Source: Chloroflexota bacterium (lineage in GTDB: Bacteria; Chloroflexota; Limnocylindria; Limnocylindrales; CSP1-4). Taken from it: a stretch of 5,156 nucleotides of DNA. The DNA lies in the NCBI GenBank assembly GCA_025355255.1, contig JANYAA010000125.1:1-5156 (forward strand), read 5' to 3'. Shown one piece after another: positions 1 through 5,156 of the stretch. Within the stretch, counting starts at the first letter, position 1. Each line of letters starts with the position of its first letter. The position numbers and the translations under genes are program-made. Under the pieces are notes generated by a model. The model made no database searches. It had not been told where the DNA came from and worked only from the letters and a program-made list of their open reading frames with translations.

Positions 1-262
1 GGTTGCGACCGCCCCGGCGCATGTCCGCCTCCTTGGGGCCAAACATGGCGTAGTGGGGCCTGACGGGCATCACGGCCATCAGCACCATCGGATCTACCCA
101 ATTGAGGTGGTTGAAACAGTAGATCGCAGAACCCGTCGCCAGCCGCTCAGGATGCTCAAGGCGGATGCGCAGGAGGCCGCCGATGACCATGCGGCAGGCC
201 AGCCGCAACAGGGCGACCCGGAATCGGCGGTACTCGGGCGCTGGCAGCAGCGGCGGTGGCAC
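1..262 (-). CDS. Lysophospholipid (1-acylglycerol-3-phosphate) acyltransferase, PlsC family, partial
   Basis: N-terminal part of a PlsC/LPLAT-type acyltransferase; the gene runs off the left edge. This family transfers an acyl chain to lysophosphatidic acid or a related acceptor at the cytoplasmic membrane during phospholipid synthesis. The visible chain has the catalytic HxxxxD motif as NHLNWVD (His52 and Asp57, counted from the chosen start), followed by a hydrophobic strand and FGPKEADMRRGGRN, which resembles a block I associate with this family. About 50 residues before the motif is normal. I chose the GTG at 260-262, 7 bases after the stop of the phosphatase gene, so the two genes are probably co-transcribed. 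No Shine-Dalgarno stands before this GTG. An in-frame ATG at 356-358 has a GGAGG 9 bases upstream, but would add 32 residues without family-like features and overlap the phosphatase gene by 89 bases. The exact acceptor cannot be told from this fragment. Confidence 0.9.
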   Translation of the reverse strand, partial: MPPPLLPAPEYRRFRVALLRLACRMVIGGLLRIRLEHPERLATGSAIYCFNHLNWVDPMVLMAVMPVRPHYAMFGPKEADMRRGGRN

Positions 263-269
263 GGCCGTG

Positions 270-986
270 TCAGCCGGCGCGACCGGGAGGGGTGTGGGGC
301 CGAAGGTGCGCCCCGAGTGCCGCAAGATCGATATCGGTGATCCGCTCAACCACAGCATCAGCCAGCGCCTCCGTCCCCGCCGCCGGCGGCACGGCCGCGT
401 TGGGCACCAGGACCACGACGGCTCCAGCCGCCTTGCCCGCCAGCACGCCTTTGGTGGAATCCTCCACCACGAGGCAGCGGTGGGGCGCGACGCCAAGACG
501 GCTTGCGGCAAGCAGGTACACATCCGGCTCCGGCTTGCCGTGCGCAACCTCATCTGACGAGGCAATGGCGTGGAACACGCCGTGCAGCCCCAGAGCATCC
601 ACGGCCGCCTCGATGACCGCCGGATGGGCCGACGACGCGATGGCCACCGGCAGCTGGGCTGCAAGCCGGCGAACCGTATCGGCCGCGCCGTCCATGACCT
701 CCACGGTACCGGCGCGGAACGCGGCCACCACGCCGCCCACGATCTCGTCGCGGATCTGCTCGGGCGAAAGATGGGGAAGGTCCAGCTGCGCCTGCATCGT
801 TTGCGACCACTCGCGGGTGTTGCCACCCATGACGGCCCGCTGGTGGTCGTCTGTCCAGACACGGCCCTGCGTCGCGGCAAAGGCTCGCCGAATGTCGTTC
901 CAACGGTGCTCGCTGTCCACCAGCACGCCGTCCATGTCAAACAGGACCGCGGCAAATGGCTGGCCCGCAGGGTCGTGCACGATCAC
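270..986 (-). CDS. HAD-superfamily hydrolase, beta-phosphoglucomutase / sugar-phosphatase-like
   Basis: Cytosolic HAD phosphotransferase of 238 residues, the usual size for the subfamily with a helical cap inserted after motif I. Motif I is FDMDGVLVDSE (nucleophile Asp17, acid/base Asp19). The cap covers about residues 30-95. Motif II is the Ser in AIASS (about 118), motif III is Lys151 in HGKPEPDVY, and motif IV is VVEDS (Glu175, Asp176). All catalytic positions are intact. Known relatives are beta-phosphoglucomutases and phosphatases of small sugar phosphates; the sequence alone does not choose between them. The reading frame stays open to 1280, but the added N-terminus is low-complexity Arg/Gly/Pro sequence unlike the family. 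I chose GTG at 984-986 because it overlaps the stop of an upstream small frame as GTGA, typical of translational coupling. An ATG at 1011-1013 and a GTG at 978-980 are alternatives. The acyltransferase gene follows after 7 bases. Confidence 0.92.
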   Translation of the reverse strand: MIVHDPAGQPFAAVLFDMDGVLVDSEHRWNDIRRAFAATQGRVWTDDHQRAVMGGNTREWSQTMQAQLDLPHLSPEQIRDEIVGGVVAAFRAGTVEVMDGAADTVRRLAAQLPVAIASSAHPAVIEAAVDALGLHGVFHAIASSDEVAHGKPEPDVYLLAASRLGVAPHRCLVVEDSTKGVLAGKAAGAVVVLVPNAAVPPAAGTEALADAVVERITDIDLAALGAHLRPHTPPGRAG

Positions 987-1153
987 AGCTCGCCAATCTG
1001 CCCGCGGACCCATCGGACCAGCCGGGCGGAGGTCGCGAGCGAGCCCACCCAGTCCCCGTCCACGCCCGGCGCCTTGGACACTTCGACGAAATCGCTCAGG
1101 CGCATGCAGGCTCCCCATCGGAACGCGTCGTGCCGCGGTTGTGACGCGGTCAT
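983..1153 (-). CDS. Possible small protein (56 aa, or 40 aa from an internal start), first gene of the phosphatase operon
   Basis: A small open frame that I do not recognise. From the ATG at 1151-1153 it gives 56 residues. From the internal ATG at 1103-1105 it gives 40 residues beginning MRLSDFVEVSK and ending RGQIGEL. The internal start has the better ribosome site (GGGGAG, 5-base spacer); upstream of the first ATG the only candidate is a GAGG about 15 bases away. Its stop overlaps the phosphatase GTG by 4 bases (GTGA), the main reason to take it seriously. The composition is mixed (Asp, Glu, Val, Trp, Ser), not the Arg/Ala/Pro-rich type usual in chance frames of G+C-rich DNA. There is no signal peptide, membrane helix or known motif. 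It could be a translated leader coupled to the phosphatase, a genuine small protein, or chance. Confidence 0.4.
   Translation of the reverse strand: MTASQPRHDAFRWGACMRLSDFVEVSKAPGVDGDWVGSLATSARLVRWVRGQIGEL
1111..1116 (-). promoter_or_regulatory. Ribosome binding site favouring the internal start of the small frame
   Basis: On the minus strand GGGGAG stands 5 bases before the ATG at 1103-1105. It favours the 40-residue form of the small protein over the 56-residue form, whose ATG at 1151-1153 has no well-placed site. Confidence 0.35.
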
Positions 1154-1279
1154 GGCGACAGGCTAGCAACCTCGGGCCGGTCGGGCCGCCGGTTCGTGAC
1201 CGGCGGGCCACTCCGGCGGATGTCGGAACCGGCACGATGTGACCGGCGTCGGGGCGATCCGGACCCCGCCGGAGGACCA
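1154..1279. promoter_or_regulatory. Divergent intergenic region with hairpin and repeated 10-mer
   Basis: These 126 bases separate the minus-strand phosphatase operon from the plus-strand LiaF-like/PspC pair, so promoters for both should lie here or just inside the small frame. No convincing -35/-10 pair is visible. Two structures are: an imperfect inverted repeat at 1184-1209 (10-bp arms GGCCGCCGGT and ACCGGC-G-GGCC, one bulged G, 5-base loop), and a direct repeat GTGACCGGCG at 1197-1206 and 1239-1248, start to start 42 bases, about four helical turns. Either could bind a regulator, but short GC-rich repeats arise easily by chance at this composition. Confidence 0.35.
1271..1275 (+). promoter_or_regulatory. 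Ribosome binding site of the LiaF-like gene
   Basis: GGAGG followed by the 4-base spacer ACCA and then ATG at 1280. This decides the start: the frame is open back to 1196, but the upstream ATG candidate has no such site and would add 28 residues without hydrophobic or conserved character. Confidence 0.8.
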
Positions 1280-2290
1280 ATGCACTTCAACAAGGGGCTG
1301 CTGGGCTGGGGCGTGTTCCTCATCGCGCTTGGCCTCGAAGGTCTCGCCATCCGCAGCGGTGTGCTGGACGCCGCGCTGGCGCGACGAGCGCTGGAAGTCT
1401 GGCCATTCATCCTGATCGCCATCGGCGTCGATCTGGTGCTGCAGCGGACGCCGGCATGGCCGCTCGGCACCGTCGCCGTGTCGCTCGTGTTCGCGCTGAT
1501 GGCGGGCGCACTCATTGCCACCACGCCGATGGCCCGAGGCGGCACCGGGCTCTGCGGCGGGATCGCCTCGGAGGGCGCCGCCGTGCCGCTCCTGTCGCCC
1601 ACCGGTGCGATCCCCAGCGGGACGCTCACCGGCCCAGCCAGGGTGACCATCGTGGCGGACTGCGGGACCGTCCGGGTGAACGCCGTTGACGGCGCGGACT
1701 ACAAGCTTGCCTGGCAGGGCAATGATCGGGCGCTGATGCCGGCGGTGGACGCTTCGGCGTCAAGCCTCAGCCTCCGCCGCAACACCCCTGGGGGCGTGGG
1801 TCTGGTGTCACCCGCGGTGGACTGGACCATTTCGCTGCCGCGCGTTCCCGTGCTCTTCGTGGAACTCCAACTCAATGCCGGCTCCGCGACCGCCTCGTTC
1901 GATGGCATCCGCCTCGCCACCCTGCAGGTCAAGGTCAACGCCGGCTCCGCGACGCTCGACCTCTCGGGCGCCATCGGAACCACAGACCTCCTCGGCACGG
2001 CCAACGCGGGCACGCTGTCGCTCACGCTGCCAGGCCAGCCGGGCACCCTGAGCGGGAAGCTCAGCGTCAATGCAGGCACCATCCGCCTGTGCGTCCCTTC
2101 CAATACGGGTCTGCGCATACGGGTGGACGAGGAGACGCTGGCCTCCGACAACTTCGCCCAGCGCGGCCTCACGAAGACCGACAGCATCTGGACGCTCCCA
2201 ACCTGGGACCAAGCCACGTCGAGGATCGACCTCGCGGTCTCCGCCAACCTCGGCACCATCACGCTCAATCCGGAGGAAGGCTGTGGCTGA
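1280..2290 (+). CDS. LiaF-like membrane protein: N-terminal transmembrane module plus C-terminal beta-rich (toastrack-like) domain
   Basis: A 336-residue membrane protein. Residues about 6-24 and 38-55 form two hydrophobic helices with a GxxLIALGL...WPFILIAIGVDLVL pattern, typical of the small membrane module (DUF5668-like) at the N-terminus of LiaF-type proteins. A third hydrophobic stretch (about 61-82) follows. The rest (about 110-336) is polar, Gly/Ala/Thr/Ser/Val-rich and beta-strand-like, with a recurring NAG[ST] turn at residues 199, 220, 242 and 264 (period 21-22) and a variant NLG at 323. This resembles the repetitive C-terminal domain of LiaF/DUF4097-type proteins. In Firmicutes LiaF inhibits the LiaSR envelope-stress system; here no sensor kinase or regulator is adjacent, so the same role is only an inference. 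The stop overlaps the downstream PspC start by 8 bases, so the two are translationally coupled and probably act together at the cytoplasmic membrane. Confidence 0.9.
   Translation: MHFNKGLLGWGVFLIALGLEGLAIRSGVLDAALARRALEVWPFILIAIGVDLVLQRTPAWPLGTVAVSLVFALMAGALIATTPMARGGTGLCGGIASEGAAVPLLSPTGAIPSGTLTGPARVTIVADCGTVRVNAVDGADYKLAWQGNDRALMPAVDASASSLSLRRNTPGGVGLVSPAVDWTISLPRVPVLFVELQLNAGSATASFDGIRLATLQVKVNAGSATLDLSGAIGTTDLLGTANAGTLSLTLPGQPGTLSGKLSVNAGTIRLCVPSNTGLRIRVDEETLASDNFAQRGLTKTDSIWTLPTWDQATSRIDLAVSANLGTITLNPEEGCG
2272..2276 (+). promoter_or_regulatory. Ribosome binding site of the PspC-domain gene
   Basis: GGAGG (within GGAGGAAGG) lies inside the last codons of the LiaF-like gene, 6 bases before the GTG at 2283. 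It fixes this GTG as the start. The same frame is open back to 2070, but that part is a shadow of the LiaF-like gene. Confidence 0.85.
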
Positions 2291-2783
2291 TCGGCTGTAC
2301 CGGTCGCGAGACGACCGACCCATCGCAGGCGTCGCGGGCGGCGTCGCCGCGTGGCTGGGCCTGGACCCGTCGCTGGTCCGCATCGCGTGGGTGGTGCTGG
2401 CCGTGGGCTCGGGCGGGATCTTCCTTCTCGTCTACATCGTGATGATGGTGGTCCTGCCGCTGGCGCCAGAGGGCTGGCAGCCGCGCGCGGCCTTTGACCG
2501 CTACCAGGGGATGCCGCCCTACAGCCAGACCGGCGCAAGCGCTGCCCCGGACGGGACCGTGCCCCCGCCGCGCGCGGCGTGGCCCGAGGGCTGGGCCCAG
2601 CGCCCAACGAGTGCGCCCATCGACACCGGGCGGGCCGGGCTGGTCGCCGGGCTGTTCCTGATCGCGATCGGCGGCTGGTTCCTCATCGACGACTACATCC
2701 ATATCGACTGGGCTGTGGCCTGGCCGCTGCTGGTGATCGTTGCCGGCGTTGCGCTCATCGCGGGTGCCGCTCGCCGGCGCTGA
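2283..2783 (+). CDS. PspC-domain membrane protein with C-terminal LiaF-type membrane module
   Basis: A 166-residue protein starting at a GTG. Residues about 4-62 are a PspC domain: the basic start RLYRSRDDRPIAGVAGGVA, then WLGLDPSLVRIAWVVLAV and a long hydrophobic helix to about residue 60 ending MVVLPLAPE. Residues about 63-115 are a Pro/Ala/Gly-rich linker with no clear fold. Residues about 118-162 form two more hydrophobic segments with the pattern AGLFLIAIGGWFLI...WPLLVIVAGVALI, the same module as the N-terminus of the preceding LiaF-like protein, ending in a positive ARRR tail. PspC proteins take part in membrane-stress responses (phage-shock system in Proteobacteria, toxin-antitoxin-like or Lia-type systems elsewhere). 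The 8-base overlap with the LiaF-like gene suggests a shared complex. No pspA, pspF or pspB gene is visible nearby. Confidence 0.93.
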   Translation: MADRLYRSRDDRPIAGVAGGVAAWLGLDPSLVRIAWVVLAVGSGGIFLLVYIVMMVVLPLAPEGWQPRAAFDRYQGMPPYSQTGASAAPDGTVPPPRAAWPEGWAQRPTSAPIDTGRAGLVAGLFLIAIGGWFLIDDYIHIDWAVAWPLLVIVAGVALIAGAARRR

Positions 2784-2800
2784 CCAGCCGGCGCTGACCC
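2773..2800 (+). repeat. 14-bp tandem duplication across the PspC-gene stop codon
   Basis: GCCGGCGCTGACCA (2773-2786) is followed directly by GCCGGCGCTGACCC (2787-2800), 13 of 14 bases identical. The first copy contains the in-frame TGA stop (2781-2783); the second carries the same TGA out of frame. The pair fills almost the whole 19-base gap to the converging exonuclease gene. It looks like a slippage duplication at the gene end. Confidence 0.8.
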
Positions 2801-2802
2801 GG

Positions 2803-3354
2803 CTATTTGGCGCCGTCGCGGATGCGACGGACGATCGCCGCCTGTTCCCGGGCGTCATCGAGCGCCTCGTGGGTGTGGGGCAGGCCAACCGGGTAGCGCT
2901 CCAGCATCGCCCGACGCCCCGTGTCGGACCAGCGCTGGACCTCGCCCAGGTGTCGCCCCAGATACAAGGCCTTGATGTCGAGCGCGCTGATCCCAAACGG
3001 GTTGCGCCCGAGGTGCTTCCAGAACGCGTCCGCCACCCACATCCAGTCGAAGGGGGCGTTGAGCGCCACGAACACCGGCCGCGTGCCGGGCGGCGCCACA
3101 CGCGCAACCCATGCCTCCAGCTGCTCAAGCGCCTTGCGCGGCTCAAGACCGACGCGCAGCAGCATCTCACGGCTCAGGTGGTGGACGCCCTCCGCAGCAT
3201 CATCCCAAGGCATTGACAGGTCAGGCCGCAACCGGACCTCGATCCCTTCATCTGGATCATCCACAAGGCAAGCGCCGATTGAGAGCAGGCTTCCCGCTGA
3301 GGGCGACGGGCCGGACGCCTCCACGTCCACGCTGATCCAGATCTCGTCGTTCAC
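2803..3354 (-). CDS. DEDDh-family 3'-5' exonuclease (DnaQ/RNase T-like)
   Basis: A stand-alone 183-residue exonuclease domain that removes nucleotides from 3' ends with two metal ions. Motifs in order: Exo I DVEASG (Asp10, Glu12), Exo II ALNAPFDW (Asp103), and Exo III HTHEALDDA (His162, Asp167; the H-x4-D spacing marks the DEDDh subtype). All five catalytic residues are present, at spacing very close to that of the E. coli DNA polymerase III epsilon subunit. There is no clear C-terminal polymerase-binding tail, so an independent role in DNA repair or in RNA 3'-end trimming (RNase T or oligoribonuclease-like) is equally possible. The start is GTG at 3352-3354, preceded on the minus strand by AGGGA (3360-3364) with a 5-base spacer. 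The gene converges on the PspC gene and diverges from the 442-residue gene, so it is probably transcribed alone. Confidence 0.92.
   Translation of the reverse strand: MNDEIWISVDVEASGPSPSAGSLLSIGACLVDDPDEGIEVRLRPDLSMPWDDAAEGVHHLSREMLLRVGLEPRKALEQLEAWVARVAPPGTRPVFVALNAPFDWMWVADAFWKHLGRNPFGISALDIKALYLGRHLGEVQRWSDTGRRAMLERYPVGLPHTHEALDDAREQAAIVRRIRDGAK
2813..2830. terminator. Possible hairpin terminator between convergent genes
   Basis: A perfect inverted repeat, CCGTCGC-GGAT-GCGACGG (7-bp arms, 4-base loop), about 30 bases beyond the PspC stop and inside the last codons of the exonuclease gene. It could end plus-strand transcripts, but no T-run follows on either strand, so it is not a classical intrinsic terminator. 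Confidence 0.3.
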
Positions 3355-3462
3355 GCAAGTCCCTACGGCATTGGGCGGTCGGCAAGGGCCGCGGCGGTCG
3401 ATACTACCGAACGGACGGGCGCGACCCGGGGCGGGCGCGACAGCAGAGCTTGAGGAGTCGGG
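3355..3462. promoter_or_regulatory. Divergent promoter region between the exonuclease and the 442-aa gene
   Basis: This 108-base gap should carry the promoters of both flanking genes. Its one A/T-rich spot is around 3400-3406: GATACT on the plus strand (4 of 6 matches to a -10 box, 57 bases before the ATG at 3463) and TAGTAT on the minus strand (also 4 of 6, about 46 bases before the GTG at 3354). No -35 box is well placed for either: TTGGGC at 3371-3376 is 23 bases from GATACT, too far. The region assignment is sound; the boxes are weak. Confidence 0.3.
3452..3457 (+). promoter_or_regulatory. Ribosome binding site of the 442-aa gene
   Basis: GAGGAG with a 5-base spacer (TCGGG) before the ATG at 3463. 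A strong site that settles the start. Confidence 0.8.
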
Positions 3463-4791
3463 ATGGACACGACGAGCGGCGGGTCGGCGCTGGACACCGT
3501 GATTGAGTCAGCGCGCCGGCTGGGCGTGGAGCTGAACGTGCACGAGGCCGCAGCCTGGATGGCGGCGATCGAGGTTGAGGCCGCCGGCGGCGATGTCGTG
3601 GTGGACGTCAACTCCGGGATCTACGGGCACCGCGTCACCATGTTGGACTTCTCGGCCGCGGACCTTGACCGCTTCCGCCGGATCGGCAAGATCGTGGGGA
3701 TGCCGGACCGGGCCCCGGAGGTGCGCACGGCCCTCGCGCTCTCGGGATCGGCCGCCCAGAGCAAGGTCCAGTCGTTCCCGGGCGACTGCGACTACTTTGA
3801 GCGCGTCCACATCGCGGCGCCCACGCGTGCGGCCGCCTGCGCCATCCTGAGCCGCGAGATCCGCGAGAAGGCGCTGTCCACCAAGCTCGGGCCCACGTAT
3901 CGGCTGTGGGAGGTCAAGTTCGGCACGTGGGCGTTTGCCGCGGAGCGTGACGGGCAGACGGTGAGCAAGGGCGGGCCAATCTCCTGGTCGCCCGATGAGG
4001 TTGAGGCAGGCAAGATCAGCGCCGTGCGCGACGGTGTGCCGTTTGAGATGACATGGGATGACGCCGCGGCCGATCCGGGCTGGTGCAAGATGGACTGGCT
4101 CGTGGCGGACCCGGCGCGCCGTGCCCTCGCCAACGCAAGCAACGTCCTTGACGCAACCTGGGAGGCGCCCGACGGCACCATCGTGGCGCTCGACGGACAC
4201 CTGGATCCGTACTTCCAGGAGGTGTACCTCGAGGCGGATTCGCTGCCGGTGTTCACCAAGATCGTGCGCGAGCTCTCGGCAGACTCCGTGGACGACTACG
4301 TGGAGCAGCTGCAGCACGAGGTCTGGAAGTACACGGTCAAGGACCCGAACTTCGGCAAGGTCGCCCGCCGGCTCTACAACATCTTCCGCCTGACGGGCCG
4401 CTACGCTGAGGCGGCGTACCTGCGCGAGCTGTTCGACGAGCCCACCACGATCCTCTATCAGGTGGCATCACTGGTACGCACGATCGACGACGCAGGCAAG
4501 CCCGGCTCCGAGTTTGACCAGGAGATGGTGCTCCATCAGGCCGACGAGCTGATCATGGCGGCGGTCGCTGCGCTTGACGGCCCGGAGGAGGCCGAGATGG
4601 TTGCCGCGCTCACGGCCGTGCGCGCGAGCATTGCCGAGGGTGGGACCGCGGCCTCACGGGCCGCCAACGTCAACCTCGTCAAGGACGATGCGCTGCGCGC
4701 GACGAACGGCTACTTCGAGCGCCGTCTGCGCGCCGTGCCGGGGATCTCGGCGTACCTCGACGAGGTGGTCGCCCAGGCGGGCGCGCACTAG
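3463..4791 (+). CDS. Conserved-looking uncharacterised 442-aa protein, possible nucleotidyltransferase fold
   Basis: I do not recognise a characterised family. The protein is soluble, acidic-to-neutral, without signal peptide or membrane helix, and its composition and codon use are those of a real, constrained gene. Residues 94-111 read SGS...FPGDCDY: a Gly-Ser, then 11 residues, then Asp108-Cys-Asp110. This fits the hG[GS]x9-13Dh[DE]h signature of the DNA polymerase beta-type nucleotidyltransferase superfamily. A further Asp211 in KMDWLV, flanked by hydrophobic residues, could be the third metal-binding carboxylate. Other conserved-looking blocks are SGIYGHRVTMLDF (51-63), RLWEVKFGTW (147-156), NASNVLDATWEAPDG (224-238) and DGHLDPYFQEVYLEAD (244-259). 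The C-terminal half (about 262-442) is predicted mostly helical, with RRLYNIFRLTGRYAEAAYLRELF (302-324; cited as separate short helices 302-312 and 313-324). The enzyme assignment is an inference from the motif only; a fold without catalysis is also possible. It converges on argG and is probably a single-gene transcript. Confidence 0.9.
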   Translation: MDTTSGGSALDTVIESARRLGVELNVHEAAAWMAAIEVEAAGGDVVVDVNSGIYGHRVTMLDFSAADLDRFRRIGKIVGMPDRAPEVRTALALSGSAAQSKVQSFPGDCDYFERVHIAAPTRAAACAILSREIREKALSTKLGPTYRLWEVKFGTWAFAAERDGQTVSKGGPISWSPDEVEAGKISAVRDGVPFEMTWDDAAADPGWCKMDWLVADPARRALANASNVLDATWEAPDGTIVALDGHLDPYFQEVYLEADSLPVFTKIVRELSADSVDDYVEQLQHEVWKYTVKDPNFGKVARRLYNIFRLTGRYAEAAYLRELFDEPTTILYQVASLVRTIDDAGKPGSEFDQEMVLHQADELIMAAVAALDGPEEAEMVAALTAVRASIAEGGTAASRAANVNLVKDDALRATNGYFERRLRAVPGISAYLDEVVAQAGAH

Positions 4792-4823
4792 CCTCAGCGG
4801 GGTCGCAGACGGGGCGGCGAACG

Positions 4824-5156
<333 letters not shown>

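Noticed and set aside
256..1242. Long plus-strand open frame opposite the HAD gene
   Set aside because: Its translation is low-complexity Ala/Arg/Ser/Thr sequence with no motif; it is the antisense shadow of a gene with intact catalytic motifs, common in G+C-rich DNA.
987..1280. Long N-terminal extension of the HAD gene up to 1280
   Set aside because: The frame is open, but the added residues are Arg/Gly/Pro-rich and unlike any HAD N-terminus, and they would cover the divergent promoter region. Motif I lies 17 residues after the chosen start, as is normal for the family.
1699..2607. Long minus-strand frames opposite the LiaF-like and PspC genes
   Set aside because: Arg/Pro/Ser-rich translation without domains; the plus strand has two genes with strong ribosome sites and recognisable membrane modules.
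2265..3170. Minus-strand frame spanning the PspC and exonuclease genes
   Set aside because: It overlaps the exonuclease in another frame and translates to Arg/Ser/Cys-rich sequence; the exonuclease frame has all five catalytic residues.
3508..4317. Minus-strand frame opposite the 442-residue gene
   Set aside because: His/Arg/Gly-rich composition and no ribosome site; the plus-strand frame has a GAGGAG site and protein-like blocks over its full length.
4792..4823. Terminator between the 442-residue gene and argG
   Set aside because: The 32-base convergent gap has no clear inverted repeat and no T-run on either strand.

Overview
The window is a compact, strongly G+C-rich bacterial chromosomal segment. 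It holds eight protein-coding genes (two cut by the window edges, one small and uncertain) and almost no free intergenic space. I see no RNA genes, insertion sequences, CRISPR arrays or phage genes. Codon use looks uniform, with G/C-ending codons throughout. The G+C content and the set of families (LiaF/PspC-like membrane pair, GPKE-type acyltransferase, long-type ArgG, and a conserved uncharacterised 442-residue protein) fit an environmental Chloroflexota or a similar G+C-rich lineage. No marker gene is present, so this placement is weak.

Left block, minus strand (1-1153): a possible 56-residue (or 40-residue) small protein overlaps by 4 bases (GTGA) the start of a HAD-superfamily phosphatase/phosphomutase. 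That gene is followed after 7 bases by a PlsC-type lysophospholipid acyltransferase running off the left edge. The spacing suggests one operon.

Middle-left block, plus strand (1280-2783): two overlapping genes encode a LiaF-like membrane protein with a C-terminal beta-rich domain and a PspC-domain membrane protein. Both carry the same small two-helix membrane module, at opposite ends of the chains. They probably form a cell-envelope stress module, but no two-component system or sigma factor lies in the window. The 126-base divergent region upstream (1154-1279) holds a hairpin and a repeated 10-mer that may be regulatory.

Middle-right: a DEDDh 3'-5' exonuclease (minus, 2803-3354) converges on the PspC gene with a 19-base gap. 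It is divergent from a 442-residue protein (plus, 3463-4791) that matches no function I know. That protein carries a GS-x11-DCD pattern and a later hydrophobic-flanked Asp, as in the DNA polymerase beta-type nucleotidyltransferase fold. This is the most interesting item here. At the right edge the C-terminal part of an E. coli-type argininosuccinate synthase (minus) converges on it.

Overall the segment looks like ordinary housekeeping and envelope genes around one uncharacterised, possibly enzymatic, gene. I see no clear evidence of an exotic multi-gene system.
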